A stretch of DNA of 64,000 nucleotides, from the NCBI GenBank assembly GCA_022495995.1, contig JAFEMH010003607.1, positions 132,501 through 196,500 of the forward strand. Reading direction: 5' to 3'. The notes under the pieces were generated by a model. The model had not been told where the DNA came from, did no database searches, and saw only the letters and a program-made list of their open reading frames with translations. Positions 45,747 to 58,500 of this stretch are shown here, in pieces. The position numbers and the translations under genes were made by a program. This DNA is from Adenophora triphylla var. japonica. Taxonomy: Eukaryota; Streptophyta; Magnoliopsida; Asterales; Campanulaceae. Each line of letters starts with the position of its first letter. Positions within the stretch are counted from its first letter, which is position 1.

Positions 45747-48700
45747 GTAAGTCAATATATATTTTGTTCTTCTCTTTCTTAGTTATTTATATATTCTTAT
45801 AAAATTGCAACATAATAATTTTTTTAATTGATGCAGTATTGGTTCAGTGAACACACCAATACATTGCAACCAAAAAGACAACTGATTCCACGATTCATGA
45901 AGTGGGATTTGCCAAAGAAGGTGGAAATGTTCAAGGAGTTGAGAATCGACGTGTTGAAAAAGAAGAATGTGAGTTATAATATTATCTCAGTTTATTTAAT
46001 AATTTCTCATTTTTTGGTTTCAAACATGTGTATTATGTTATAATCATTCTTTTATAGAACAACTGTGAAAAACATTGCACAGAAATTGACCTCACAGTTC
46101 TAAACTGTAGGACTTATTTCACAGTTGTTGATTTTGATGAATATAAATGTGAGATGTTTTTCACAGTTAGTTATGATTGTTTGTGCACAACTGTAAGGTC
46201 AGTTTCTCAGTTTATAACTGTGAGGTAAATTTCTAAGTTATTGTGCATAACTTTGATAGATTTCTCTGTTTAAATGTCATATTTTTATAGAAAAACTGAG
46301 AATTCCATTTTACTTTTCTTGATAGGTTAATGCTGAAGCTTTAGTTTTGACCGATGAAGAAGAAATAATGTTTGGTGGACAAAGAAATTTTGCCAATATC
46401 ACAGATGATGTGAACCTACTGGAGAACAAAGATGAAGAAGAAGATGGAAAAAATGAAACAGAAGAGGAGATGAAGGAGTTAGGTTCTGCTGATAGTGAAA
46501 GAACCTTATCCATTCACTTGGCTCAACCCCAAAATATCCCGGATACTCCAGTTCACAGTTCTATGCCAAGAACTCCAATAGCGTTGATGACAGATGATTT
46601 TGATGATATGGTTACATCTGCATTGGAAAGCGTGAATAAATCAATAGGAATTGAAGGATTGGAATTTGAAAAAGAAGAGTCACAACGGGATAAGGGAAAG
46701 CTGAAAGAGAAAAGACTTGAAACCGTGAAAGAAAAGGAAAATGTGGAGATTTTAATAGAAAAAGAGAGGTTGGAAAAGGAAAATGACAAGCTTGTAAAAG
46801 AAAATAGAGAGCTCATTGAGAAAGTGGAAACAACAAATTCATTGAATGAGAAAGTTGAAGAATTGGGAAAACAACTCAGTGATGCTATTTCAAGGATCAA
46901 CAAGTTGGAAGAAGAAAAGAGAATAAGAGAGATAGCTCACCAAAAAGAGATCAAGGAGTTAGTTGAATTGCATAGAAACCAAGTAGCCAAATTGGAAGAA
47001 GAGGCTGCTAATTTGATTCTAGATAGTGAAGATCAGACGGTAAAATTGAATGAAAAAGATGAAATTAACAAAGAACTTTTGGAAAGGATTGGGATGTTTC
47101 AAGCTGAAGTTAATGAAGCAGTTTTTGAAAAGGAAATTGAGGAGGACAAGGATGAGGCTGAGGAGGACAAGGATGGGGCAGAAAAGGGAAAAAATATTGG
47201 AGTGACTGGATCAATGGTGAAGAGGCTAAAGGGAAAAACAAGGAAACCAAAGGTCGATGATGACTTTGTTTCTTTACCAAAAAGGCAGAAGAAGAATGAT
47301 GAGAAAAAGAAAGTTCAAGCTGCAAACATTGAGATTGTAGATGATTTGCAGGGAGAAAAGAAGAAAGGCAAACGTGTTGTGCAACTCAAGTTCAAGAAAA
47401 AATTCAGTAAAACAACAAAAATGGTGGCACAAAAAGAAATTGATGAGTTTCACAACTTATTGAAAGTTCAAACAAAGGAGTAAGTACCAAAAACAAACTT
47501 TAATATTTTTGAATGATTATTTATCACAATCATTAAGTTATATTTATGTTCTTGCAGTGGGGATGCATGGGTATATGGAAATATCCATATAAGTGTTGAA
47601 GAATTGTGGATGATTGCCCATGACACATGTACTGATGTGACGGTATATTTACTCCTACTCTTAAATTGATTTAACAATAGATAAACTGTGAATTCTATTT
47701 CATCTGTTGTGCACAATCAAACATGAATAACTGTGCAATCTATTTCACATTTGTTGGTTATTAAACCCTTTCTCAGTTATTTAACAACATTTGTTGGTTA
47801 TTTAACATTTGTTATACAATCTATTTAACAACAGAATTGTGCAATCTATTTCTCAGTAATTTAACAACAAACAATCATGAATAATTGACAACTGTGTAAG
47901 TGCTCCAATTTGAGTTGTTAGTATTTTCATTAGAAAATTAACGAAAGTTTTAACATTCCTAATATTTCTAACATTTCTAACCAACCAAGGGTAGATTAGG
48001 GTTTGCCATTTAAAGATAAACCAAGAAAAGAATCTCAAAAAGCAAAAGAAATTGGAAAAATCCGAATTGGGCAAGTTGAAAAACATAAACTGCTGGAATT
48101 TTGAATTTTATTCTTCCTGTCCAAAGCCTGGAGCAAAGATTTAATGAACAAGGCACGTTTACGTAACCCTCCACGCGGACATGTTTGTCAATTTCAGTGG
48201 CCTATAAATTGAACCCTCCTCTCTCAGTCTACATAACACAATTGGCTTATAGAAGCTGTATTCTGGCGAAAAATAGGGAGAAAACAGTGGGAATTCACTA
48301 GAATTGCCACCATTTTCTCTTCAATCTTTCCCAAACCCCACTCACTCAAAATTCTTTCAAAACACTCTCATACATACACCAATCCAAGCTCAAATCACCC
48401 CTTAGGAGGAGGATTAGAGAGAAAACATAGAGGACTTAAGTGTTATCTACTTGTTTTCTCTTTGACCAACTCTATCATCAAACCCTAAACACATTCAAGC
48501 CTTGAATCCACCCAAACACAAATCCAAACACCAAATCTTGATACTTCTCAAGTCAAACACCAAATCTTGATACTCCTCAAGTCAAATTCCAAGCCTAGGA
48601 AGATAGGGTGTCACCATTGATAAAGTCCTCCTTCTCTAAACCCTAAAATTCCCTTTTAACTTCTTGTTCATCTTGTTCTTCTTACTTTGATTTACTTTAT

Positions 48701-49538
48701 GTCTAGTTTAACTTAAATCTTGACCTAAGATGGTCATCTTGAAGTTCATCTTCATGAATGACCATCTCAAATGGTCCACATTTTAAATCTCTAGTTGATT
48801 TTTCTCTTTAATTTCATCTCTACAAAATTCCCCTTCCCAAGCAAATGAAATGCTTAAGTCCTAATGTACCCCAAGGATGGTTTGATATAGTAGATCACCA
48901 CTAAAATTTCTAGTGACTACTAATCAAAACCTAGGGATATGGGGACAAGCATGGATGCAAAACCCCCTCTAAAATCACATTTTCCTTCTTGAGAAGTTGC
49001 TGTCCAGTAGCAATTTTCTAAGACCTCAGTCCATTGTCTAAATTTTTGGACACAGATAAACTTGGAATTTGGTATTGACTACAGAATACTTTTTGTATCC
49101 AACATCCATAGTTTTCCATACAAATTTTTACTTTATTTTTTTCGTGAGTAAAACTCCATTTTTCAAATTTTATTTTAAAGGTCAGTTCATCAGTCTCTGG
49201 AAGTCCAGATTTCACATCTGAGATTTCCAGAAGGTTTTGGGTCCTCAAATATTCTCCAAAATGGAAAATTATTTCACAGAAACCTTATTTGAGGTGTTTT
49301 GAACAACTTTCATTCCCGGACTTTTCCCATATTCAGAGATTTTAAAGCTCTAAAGTCCATTTCAAAATCAAGTGTCCACTGTCTTTTTCATTCTGGCAGA
49401 AGTGATTTTCAACTTTAAAAGGTCTTTTGAGTACCAAATCTCAACCCAAAAATCATCCAAAAAATCATGGGATCTGTCCAAAGTCTTACAAAGAGTTCCC
49501 AATTTTTACTTTTCTCATTTTTGACTTATTTTGGCCTA

Positions 49539-49569
<31 letters not shown>

Positions 49570-52500
49570 AATAAATGGTTTTTAGCTTGGAAGACTCGTT
49601 TTACGAGGCATTCCGGGTGCACACTAACGTCCTTCCCGGCGTGTAACGTGACCTCCGAACCCAAATCTCTTATTTCGGGCATTTTTTAAAGTTTTGGCCC
49701 TTAAAACAAAAATGGCGTGGCGACTCCGTTTGATTTCAAAAAAAAAAATCGGGTACATCACAGTGGCGACTCCGCTGGGGACTTAACAAGTTTTATCTTT
49801 TCAAAAAAAAAAAGAGAGAAAAACTTTTGAGGGTCAAGCTTCCGTCCCGACATTTGAAGTCCTTTGTTTTGTGTGTGTTGATTTTTGCACATTTTCGTGT
49901 TTGTTTTGGCCGCCTCGAAAAAGGAGTCAAAATTTTGACTGTCGGAATAATGTCCCTAACTGTCGGAATTTTTGTGATTATGTGCTTATGTGTTCATTGA
50001 TTTTCAAAAAAAAATTTTCAAAAAAAAAAGGGTTTTCAAAAGAAATTTTTCAAAAAAAAAAATCATGCATCATGCTTTTTAAGACACATAAAAATCTCTA
50101 TTTTACTCAGAAAAAGAATATAGACTGCTTGCACACTACGCGCACGTGACCGTACACTGCACACTACGTTCCTAACCCGGGAAAATCCTTGTCGCGGTCC
50201 GTTTGGTCTTATTATGCCTCTCGGACGAGCACAGGACTACCCAAACATCCCATGGAGCCTCGTGTCGACCATGCACTTGTCCGTGACACACTTTGTCCGA
50301 GACCCGGTTGGTTTTTAGTCTGGTCTGTGTCATGCCCTGTCTGTGTATAGACCTTTCCTTTCAAGCCTTTGTCGGCATACCGACTCTATATCTTTCGGGG
50401 ACCCTAATCGCCGAAGTTACGCCGGTTTTCGCCGCGAGACTTTGACCAAGATATTGACCGGCGCCTTGACTTTGGCTCGATCGGCACAAATTATACACTG
50501 ACTCCCAGCATGACACTGAGTCATCAAGGATTAACGGTTATTCCATGCCTAATTACGGCCTAACTGACGACAAGTCAAAGTCAACTGTGGACATTTACCA
50601 GTCCAAATCATGCCGACTTTTTGTCGAGTCCTCGGACGTGATCTTGACTTTGACGTCAGCTTTGTCCGTAATTTACATCGAATGCTTGTTAAGACTCGAT
50701 TACCCGCCAGACTTTTAGGATCGTTTTTCTTTCGGTCGGTGGGACCTGCTTGCCCTATAGGACCCTCGCCCGGGCCGCTCCACCCTGGGAGGTCGAAATA
50801 CGGGTGGAATACGAGGGGCTTATAGACGTAGTGACGGGGCCCACCGATCCAGATCCGTAGTAGTTTACGAAAAAGAAGAGAAATCTTTTCCAACCGATTA
50901 GGTTAATAAAACATGTTTTAAGTAAACGTGAACAAATAACTGCATGTTGCATGAGCCCAAAGCCCAAACACCTGCCCTCCTTCAATTCCCATACATCGAA
51001 CCCTCGTGTCTTTCCCCAGCCTCCTCACAAAGCTTGGTTTCGGGCACCGGTCACCGTTTGATTAGCCGGGAAGAGTCAAGCGCATCATCGCCTTCGCCGT
51101 TTGTTCCGACTCCGGGTTTGAGAATGTCCGCATCGGCCGGTAATGATGGGGACAATGTCACTCCGCCTCCCGGGACCCCTCGAGACGTAACAAGGAATCG
51201 GTTAGCGTAACGTATGAGATTGTGACAGAAGCACTGTTGAATAGCCTTATGGAGGCTATCAAAAGCCATGGTTTGGCCGCCGGCCTCAATCCCGATGGTA
51301 CCTTCACCGTGGAAGAAGACGAGGATGCCAATCCCACTCTCGGTCGCCCCGATTACTCCAGATGCCACCACTCACCTCCTATGGTACCACTACCGTAACC
51401 CATGCTCCTCGATCTTCGGGTCGGCCAGCCTCCCCAACCACGAGACCACCGGATCCATGCGGCTCGACGGCACAAATCGGTTCACGGTTCCTCGGTGGGG
51501 ACAAAGTCGCATGCGAAATGCCTTCCCGTGGTTGGGGATACCCCGGAATGCCACAGCAAATTGGGATCCCGCCTCGGTTTGGGACCAATCAATCTGGACT
51601 TTCGCGCAGCAACGGTTTGGAATGCCACCCCAGTTTGGTTCGGGGCAACGGTCGAGCCCCTCCTCGGAATGATGCTAGCTCACCTGCTCCTCACACAGCC
51701 TTCCGCAAACCCATTTCTCACTCGGGGTTCAATGGGTTACCAAGCCCCCATCCCGGTTTCATCGGGAATCACCAGGGACCACGTATCCTCGCCACAACCG
51801 GCCATGCAATTCAACAACCGGGGACGGCGGCCCGCACTTAAGCCTACTTATGGGCCTCACCCCGGAAATCCAAGCCATCTGGCTACCTCAGATCTGCCTC
51901 CATCTTCTCTGTCAATTGGAAGCCAACAGCAAGTCGATGGGTTCTATCCCTTTGCCCAAGCTCCTGCCTACACTCCCCTGGGTAATTTGGGCCAATGACA
52001 GATTTTCACCTATGCTCCGGGATATGGTATTCCTTCCACCAATGCACCACCAACAACTAGTCCTCTTCCTGGCTCAAATAATCCCTTCGGCATTCCCGCT
52101 CCACCTTTGGATCCCCAATTGGCTTGGTTTATGGAGCAACACAAGGAAATGAAAGCGCAGATCGCTGAATTGACCGTCAAAAGGAACACTGCTCTTCGGC
52201 CTACGTATCCCGACTCAATTGTACCCCCTGCCTCACAAGTTCGTGATGCCCAATCTCGAACTGTTTGATGGAAGTGCGTACCCTAAAACTCACTTGGACA
52301 CCTACACTTTGGCAATGAAAGCTAAGGGATGCACAAACCAACAGTTGGTTGACTACTTCAGTCTCTCTTTGAAGTCAGGGGCTTTGAAATGGTTTTTCCG
52401 ATTGCAGCCTGAAGCTAGGGCTACTTGGGAATAGATTACCAGTACTTTCACGGATAAGTATAAAGCCAACTTGGAATGGGAAACAAACAGAGTTGACCTG

Positions 52501-55500
52501 CAGACAACGGTGCAGCGCCCTGATGAGAATATTGGGGATTTCTATAAATGGTGGAACCTGAAGCTTAGTGAAATGGCCATTCCTCCCTCGACGAGGAGCA
52601 ATTAGACATCTTTCGGTCATGCTTGAAGCCGCATTTGAGAGCTTCCCCAGTCACTTCCCCTACGCGACTTGCGTGCAATGGTTAATTCCGGCTAAGTTCG
52701 AAAAGGCTTACAATCGGCGGCCGACCGTCGCACCCGCTACGATACCGGGTTTCTTCCACCTCCAACACGGCTCCCGCCCAACCAAAAGGTAAAGAAGTGA
52801 TTAGCTATGCGGGACAGGACTGTAACAATGCCACTTCCTTTGTTCCCAAGAAACCTGATGCATCCAGATCCCGGCTCCAAGACTTGAGAAACTTTGGGAT
52901 GCCTTTGAGTGATATCTTTAGGGGTTTGGTGAGAGAAGTTTTGCTCCGGCCTTTGGAAAATTATCAGCCTAGAAACCCCAATGCTCCTTTGGATACCTCC
53001 AAACGTTGTGCCTTTCATCAGTACCACGGGCACCTGACAGATGATTGCGTCCCCCTGAAAAAGGCAATCCAAAGTTTGATTGAACAAGGGAGGTTAGAGG
53101 TGCCTGAAGGGCCCAATACTATCAGTAACCCATTCCCTAGAAACAACAACCCGAATGTCAACATGGTCGAGTTTGGTGATTCAAGACTTGTGGGCATAAT
53201 GGAATTTGACTCACCCCTTTGTGAGGTCGGTGGACCGACCATCGCAGATGATGAAAATGGTTGGGTTAAACAAGAGATTGCCAAAGAAATCCTGATGGAA
53301 AGATCTGCAATAGCCCCCATCTCCAGCATCGAAGAGTAGATGCATGGTCCAACAACAAAGAGCGGCTAGACTAGGGGCTACCTATCTTTAAAATAGTCTT
53401 TTAAGTCAACCTTCGTAGGTTCTAGTACTTTTCTTTCACCTAAGTCCTTCCTGGACATTTGTCGTTGTAGCCCATTTTGGACATAGTAGTTAAATGTCTA
53501 ACTTTTAATATAAGTCTTTTTTCTTTTCTTGCTAAGACTCGAGACATCACTTGCACACCCACGTTACACTTAATTGAAATGGTTTTATCCTAGATGATCA
53601 CTTGTGCTGCTCAACCACTAATTCTTTGAAATGATTAATATTTAAATTAATCGGAGTGAGAAAATCAATTGATATCCTTCCCAAATTGGGGCTTGCCAAC
53701 TCCCCATCTTGCATCTCATATGCTCACATCCCTTTCATCATCATCCTCTCGTTGCTCGATGAATTTGCATGGATCTTTTCTCATTTAAAGCTTAAGCAAG
53801 CAATGAAGACTTAATTTCGTTTAGGTCATCCGGTAAGGATTGCGGTCGAAGCCTTTCACCCATAGGAAAGCCATTACCTTACCCTCACCAAACAATATCC
53901 TTTCATTTCAAGATCGGCATGTTTTGAAACCCTGTTTAGCCATAACCTTTGCTCCTTACTGAGAAAAGTCCAAGCAAGCCCAAGAAGTTAACTTCGAGAG
54001 TCGGCGATGCGTAAAATATCTCAAGCCATGAAGGAAGGACAAAGATAATCCTCAACTCCTCAAAAGGGCCTTTCGAATTATCAAAGGAAGGATTTTAAAA
54101 TCCTCGCAATTCAGCAAAAATCCTCAACGTCTCAGGAGGCTCTTAAAAAAAATAGAAAAATTCAAGTAAGAACTTCAAAAAAAAGAAGAGGACCGTCGAT
54201 CCTCACAATTCAGCAAAAGTCCCCGACTTCTCAAGAAGCTCTCCAATGATAAAAAAAAAAGAGCCCGAATCCTTGCAAGTTCGCAAAAGTTGTCGATAGC
54301 TTGGACTTCCTCTCACCATTACCTTAAATCAATCCCAAGTCATCCTCTCGATTTTAGAGGATACTCCCATTACCCTCGCCTTTGGCCAAAGTCAAAATTT
54401 GACCTCTCATTCTTAGAGGCAATCAATCTTCCCCGCCATAGATTTCCCAAACACATCCCTGCAAGCCAACCTCTCACCTTTAGAGGTTTAGTCAGCAAAA
54501 GGCCCAGCCGACCTCTCACTTTAAGAGGTCATAACTTCCCAAATCACCCGATGGCCGATCGAAGCCCGGAAACCTAGCTGTAATTCCTATCGGATAGCAA
54601 TTTCACCGTAATATCTTTAAGATCTAAATCAATTTGATGCCTCATTGCTTGCTTAAATTGGAATCTAATCCATCTTGATTCAAAATCATCAATCAAAGAT
54701 TGTGCAAATTCAAATCTGATTCATTCGACATTTCATGTGAGCATATTTCATTTCTCCTCCACAAACACTTGCCGTGGATGTCCCATTGGAGCTCCGCATC
54801 CGTGTCTTTCATGGACACTCTAAGGGGATATGTTATTCGAATCTCCAATCCTCAAAATCCTCAAAGGACCTCAAAATCTCAAACTTTCACATTCATTCTC
54901 TCTTCAATCGGGCTAAGCCCGAACTACGGCGACCTGAGCTCTTCATAATGAAGGGAACGTAGGCAACCAGAAATGGTCCGGTCGAAATCACAAACAAATT
55001 TCAAAAAAAAATCCGTTCTCATCAAGGATTGTCCCTATACACTTTCCGCCCTTCCGAGCTTGATTCTCGATATCAGTTGGTTTTCTCCCTGTGATTAATC
55101 AAAATATTTGTTCATATCAGATTTAGGAGTTGAATAACCCGAACATTAACAAAGGGTTTTAAGCAGCCTTGTGATCATCATGAATAAGACAAGTTTTCAA
55201 GTGTCTCGACGAGTCTTCTCTTTCTACATCATAGGAAAATAGAGCCAAACACTGTCTTTCTGTCTGCAGGGGCTTCCATACACTTTTCCACACCTTGTGA
55301 TCCTTATACTCTCTCAAAAGAGTCAAACCTAAAGCGAGTATGTATACACAAAATCGGGATTCATTCCCACTTTTTAAAAGATGTGCCTCTGCACGTAAAC
55401 ATTTCTGAGTCTTGTCCATTGACTGATTGACTAAGATTTAAAAAGATGGGTGCCCCCTTGGTCACATGATGACTCTGATGGGACTGCTCTGAATTTCTTC

Positions 55501-58500
55501 ACGCTGGGGCTTGCTAAGCGGTTCTCCCAGGTTCTCCTGTATCAACTCTTCAAGCTAGGGCTTCTATAGTCATCTTTGGGTCCACATTGGGTTCTTCACT
55601 ACGAGATAGATTCGCCAAGTCACTTCTTCAAAATCTGGACTTTGCCTACTCAGGATCCGGGAGCTTTGTCAAGCTGGTCTTTTGGACCCGAATTTTATCA
55701 AGTCAGAATTTCAGCTTCAGAACTTGGTACACAGCAGCTTCCCGTAGCATCAGAATTTAAGATCGGGGTTTTCTCCCGGCATTAGCAATTCCATCAAATC
55801 ACTCTCCGAACAAGGTGCTCCAAAGCCTGTCGGCATCAGCTTCAAATGACCAAGAGTGAGAGGGAAAATTTCGACCAAGACCCGGGATCCGAATCCAATC
55901 TCATCAAAATTGAGGTCCATGTGATACTGGTAACAAAACCTCATCAACAGCCGCTGTTTAAATCGCGATCGAGGGCTCTCACCCCCCACTTGCTCAAAAT
56001 CTGTTTCAAACAGTCTCCAGACACATGCATCCCCACAAAAATCTCCCCAGGGCCCATGAAGCATGCACAAAACTTGAATCAATAAGAAAAATCCTAAATG
56101 ATTGAAGATCATAAATCATAATTTCCCTGCCAAAAGCGTAGGCTAGGTGCATCTTCGAAAGCAAGTAAATGCATCATCTCATAATCATTTTTGGTTCTAT
56201 GCATGCATCTGCCATCATGAATGTCATATATGCATCTTCCTCTCTACTAACCAATGCAGGAATTCGGCAAGGATGATCTTCACCAAAGTCGACCTCCAAA
56301 TGTCCACAAATGGATGAAAACAGCCCCCAACATCCACAAACATATGAAGACCGCCTCCAGTGTCTACAATTCGGTCAGAGACGCCAAGTTCTCAAATACA
56401 GTTCGGTCAGGGACGCCAAGTTCTCAAATACAAATCGGTCAGAGACGCCAAGTTCTCAAATACAGTTCGGTCAGGGACGCCAAGTTCTCAAATGCAAATC
56501 GGTCAGGGATGCCAAGTTCTCAAAATGCAAATCGGTCAGGGATGCCAAGTTCTCAAAATACAAATCGGTCAGAGACGCCAAAATCTCAAATGCAAATCGG
56601 TCAGGGATGCCAAGTTCTCAAAATACAAATCGGTCAGAGACACCAAGTTCTCAAATACAAATCGGTCAGAGACGCCAAGTTCTCAAAAGATGCATCAAGA
56701 CTCTCAACACTATCAACTACCATAGAGCCCCGCAAATTGCTCTCCTGCAGGTAAACACAGCAAAGGTACGTTAGTCCTTCAACATATCTCAAAAATATGC
56801 ATACACTCACAAATGTTGCATGATTACCCATAGCGTTAGCTATCTCTACCTTCGCAAATAGCCACGTAAGCTTTAGCAATCCTCGGGCGACTTCCCTAAA
56901 ATAGTCAATCCTCGGGCGACTTCCCTAAAATAGTCAATCCTCGGGCGACTTCCCTAAAATAGTCAATCCTCGGGTGACTCCCCTAAGAGCAGTCAACCTC
57001 GGGTACAAAGTCCGTGGCCTCTCGTTATCGCCACTATGTAGCCTACCATAGGTACATCCACTTGACCAACATTGGTCACCCTTCTTCCCGATAGTTCTCG
57101 TAAGCCCGAGTCTTCCCCAGCAAGAACACCTTCAAATAGTCTCCCTCAGGTACAAAACCTCAGCTTAGGTTCATACTCCTGAACCAAACCCCGACTTAGG
57201 ATCATACTCCTGAACTAAGTTCCCATTAAGGTTCATACTCCTGAACCAAGACCTCGACTTAGGATCATACTCCTGAACTAAGTTCCCATTTAGGTTCATA
57301 CTCCTGAACTAAACCTCGACTTAGAATCATACTCCTGAACTAAGTCCCCATTTAGGTTCATACTCCTGAACTAAACCTCGACTTAGAATCATACTCCTGA
57401 ACTAAGTCCCCATTTAGGTTCATACTCCTGAACTAAACCTCGACTTAGAATCATACTCCTGAACTAAGTCCCCATTTAGGTTCATACTCCTGAACTAAAC
57501 CTCGACTTAGAATCATACTCCTGAATTAAGCCCCCATTTAGGTTCATACTCCTGAACTAAACCTCTACTTAGAATCTTACTCCTGAACTAAGTCCCCATT
57601 TAGGTTCATACTCCTGAACTAAACTCCAACAAAGGCTAACAAAATCCCCAGCGAAGTTAACGGAATCCCGTTTCTTTTCCCATTATCATCCATTTCCCCG
57701 GCAGCAAACGTAAGACCGATCCCTTCAAATGAAGTCCACCAAAAGACTGTCTATCCCCTCGAATCCTGGATACGAACATTGAAGGAAATCATTTCAAAAC
57801 AAGTTGATACCTCCAGATCACCCATCATCAAGGTTTGAGGCACCTAAGACGCCATCATCAAGGTTTGAGGCACCTAAGACGCCATCATCAAGGTTCGAGG
57901 CACCTAAGACGCCATCATCAAGGTTTGAGGCACCTAAGACGCCATCATCAAGGTTCGAGGCACCTAAGACGCCATCATCAAGGTTCGAGGCACCTAAGAC
58001 ACCATCACCAAGGTTCAAGGCACCTAAGGCGCCATCATTAAGGTTTGAGGCACCTAAAATGCTATCACACACAACACTAGGAAAGCGATAAACTGCAATC
58101 ATCCCCTAAATTCGATAAACCGCAGTCACCCTTCGATTCGATAAACCGCAATCGCCCTTCAAACCACAATCGTCTTTTGACTCGATTCGATAAACCGCAA
58201 TCACCTTTCAAACCACAACCATCTTCTGATTCGATAAACCGAAATCAAATCATAGGGCGACTTCCCAAAAATAGTCAAATCATAGGGCGACTTCCCAAAA
58301 ATAGTCAAATCATAGGGCGACTTCCCAAAAATAGTCAAATCTTAGGGCGACTTCCCAAAAATAGTCAAACCTTAGGGCGACTTCCCAAAAATAGTCAAAT
58401 CTTAGGGCGACTTCCCAAAAATAGTCAAATCTTAGGGCGACTTCCCAAAAATAGTCAAATCTTAGGGAGACTTCCCAAAAATAGTCAAATCTTAGGTTGA

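Larger units (their letters stand above)
53339..55640 (+). other. Element C 3' noncoding segment homologous to B and A
   Basis: Collinear, in complement, with B 12500-14800 (for example CTCGAGACATCACTTGCACA near 53545). It holds the GAGG-type degenerate repeats (54050-54300), the hairpin cluster, a two-stem motif and the antisense ORF. No pol. Confidence 0.7.

Noticed and set aside
49764..49781. tRNA gene fragments (tRNA-Arg and tRNA-Asp 3' ends)
   Set aside because: Only the 18 nt complementary to the tRNA 3' end is present, always at LTR boundaries, so these are primer binding sites.
53339..56260. Possible pol (RT, RNase H, integrase) in element C
   Set aside because: No recognisable catalytic motif in any frame, and the region aligns with non-coding parts of A and B.
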